Shown: positions 7,652 to 7,824 of the stretch, piece by piece | Layout: every line of letters starts with the position of its first letter | How positions within the stretch are numbered: position 1 is the first letter of the stretch | Source of the DNA: CAYOLL01 sp964404765 [NCBI: uncultured Gemmatimonadota bacterium] | GTDB taxonomy: Bacteria; 4572-55 | Direction: 5' to 3' | DNA length: 7,824 nucleotides | Assembly (NCBI GenBank): GCA_964404765.1 | Contig: CAYOLL010000241.1 | Span: 1 to 7,824, forward strand | The notes under the pieces: model-generated | The model's database searches: none | What the model saw: only the letters and a program-made list of their open reading frames with translations | Told to the model about the DNA's origin: nothing | Program-made: the position numbers and the translations under genes

Positions 7652-7783
7652 AAGCAGCTCCTCATAATGTTGTTGGTTGCTGTTGCGTATGGCCAGTTGA
7701 ATCTCAACTTTCCAGGTCTTGATGCCCGGGCCGGCCGTCTCGTCAATTTGCTTCAAAACGGCTTTTAACTTGACATCACACAT
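7643..7783 (-). CDS. Possible small protein of unknown function (46 aa)
   Basis: The ORF starts MCDVKLKAVLKQIDETAG, continues with IKTWKVEIQLAIRN, and ends HYEELLGQ before a TGA at 7643-7645. An in-frame stop at 7802-7804 limits any longer form, so the ATG at 7783 is the only good start. No clear Shine-Dalgarno sequence precedes it; the upstream bases are AT-rich. Amino acid composition and codon choice look like ordinary protein (charged, amphipathic, no low complexity), unlike the shadow frame on the other strand. No signal peptide or membrane helix is seen. I do not recognise a family. It could be a real small protein leading the operon, or the remnant of a longer gene cut down by repeat expansion at its 3' end. 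Confidence 0.4.
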   Translation of the reverse strand: MCDVKLKAVLKQIDETAGPGIKTWKVEIQLAIRNSNQQHYEELLGQ

Positions 7784-7824
7784 AGTTTCATAATTTGTTT
7801 TCTATTTGTAAATTAAGCGATTTT

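Larger units (their letters stand above)
7449..7824 (-). other. Upstream region of the kinase operon: leader, repeat arrays and small ORF
   Basis: This 376-base stretch has no large gene. Reading on the minus strand it holds an AT-rich end (7824-7784), a 46-codon ORF, a 7-bp repeat, a 21-bp repeat array, and an AT-rich leader before the kinase ATG. In the leader, TAATAC (complement of 7490-7495) resembles a -10 box, but I see no convincing -35 partner at the right spacing. The promoter could equally lie upstream of the small ORF. No tRNA, riboswitch or strong terminator is evident. Confidence 0.5.

Noticed and set aside
7472-7768. Plus-strand ORF of 98 codons with LLLNDTV repeats
   Set aside because: Its repeats are only the translation of the 21-bp array, it has no clear ribosome binding site, and its 3' half is antisense to the better-looking 46-codon ORF.

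Overview
The window is one minus-strand signalling cluster from a bacterium, reading from about 7783 down to 1. It holds a possible 46-residue ORF (7783-7643), a tandem-repeat leader, a soluble receiver-GAF-histidine kinase (7448-5508), a large membrane hybrid kinase fused to a PP2C phosphatase (5472-1933), and the first 624 codons of a secreted or periplasmic beta-propeller sensor that runs off the left edge (1872-1). The gaps of 35 and 60 bases, a purine-rich Shine-Dalgarno sequence before each of the three large genes, and no clear terminator between them suggest one operon. G+C content is moderate, near half.

The combination of a regulator-propeller (Reg_prop) protein, a 7TMR-DISM receptor fused to HisKA/HATPase/receiver/SpoIIE-type phosphatase, and scattered palindromic repeats fits environmental bacteria of the FCB group or its relatives (Bacteroidota, Ignavibacteria, Calditrichota/KSB1-like). 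This is inference from architecture only; no taxonomic marker is present.

How the genes may work together (inference): the propeller protein and the DISM receptor sense signals outside the cytoplasm, while the GAF kinase senses an intracellular signal. Phosphate could pass between kinases and receivers, and the output would be the PP2C domain, which in characterised relatives (RsbU, SpoIIE) dephosphorylates STAS-type anti-anti-sigma factors. No DNA-binding domain, STAS protein or anti-sigma kinase is visible in the window, so the target lies elsewhere or beyond the left edge.

The most unusual feature is the hybrid kinase gene. It carries four separate repeat or palindrome elements, all in frame and all at loops or linkers: a doubled 24-bp repeat after the putative lipobox, a perfect 15-bp-arm hairpin in the ectodomain, an array of about five 33-bp units inside the HATPase domain, and a 20-bp palindrome in the linker before the receiver. 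All catalytic motifs remain intact. Upstream of the first kinase gene lies a further array of 21-bp repeats joined to a 7-bp repeat.
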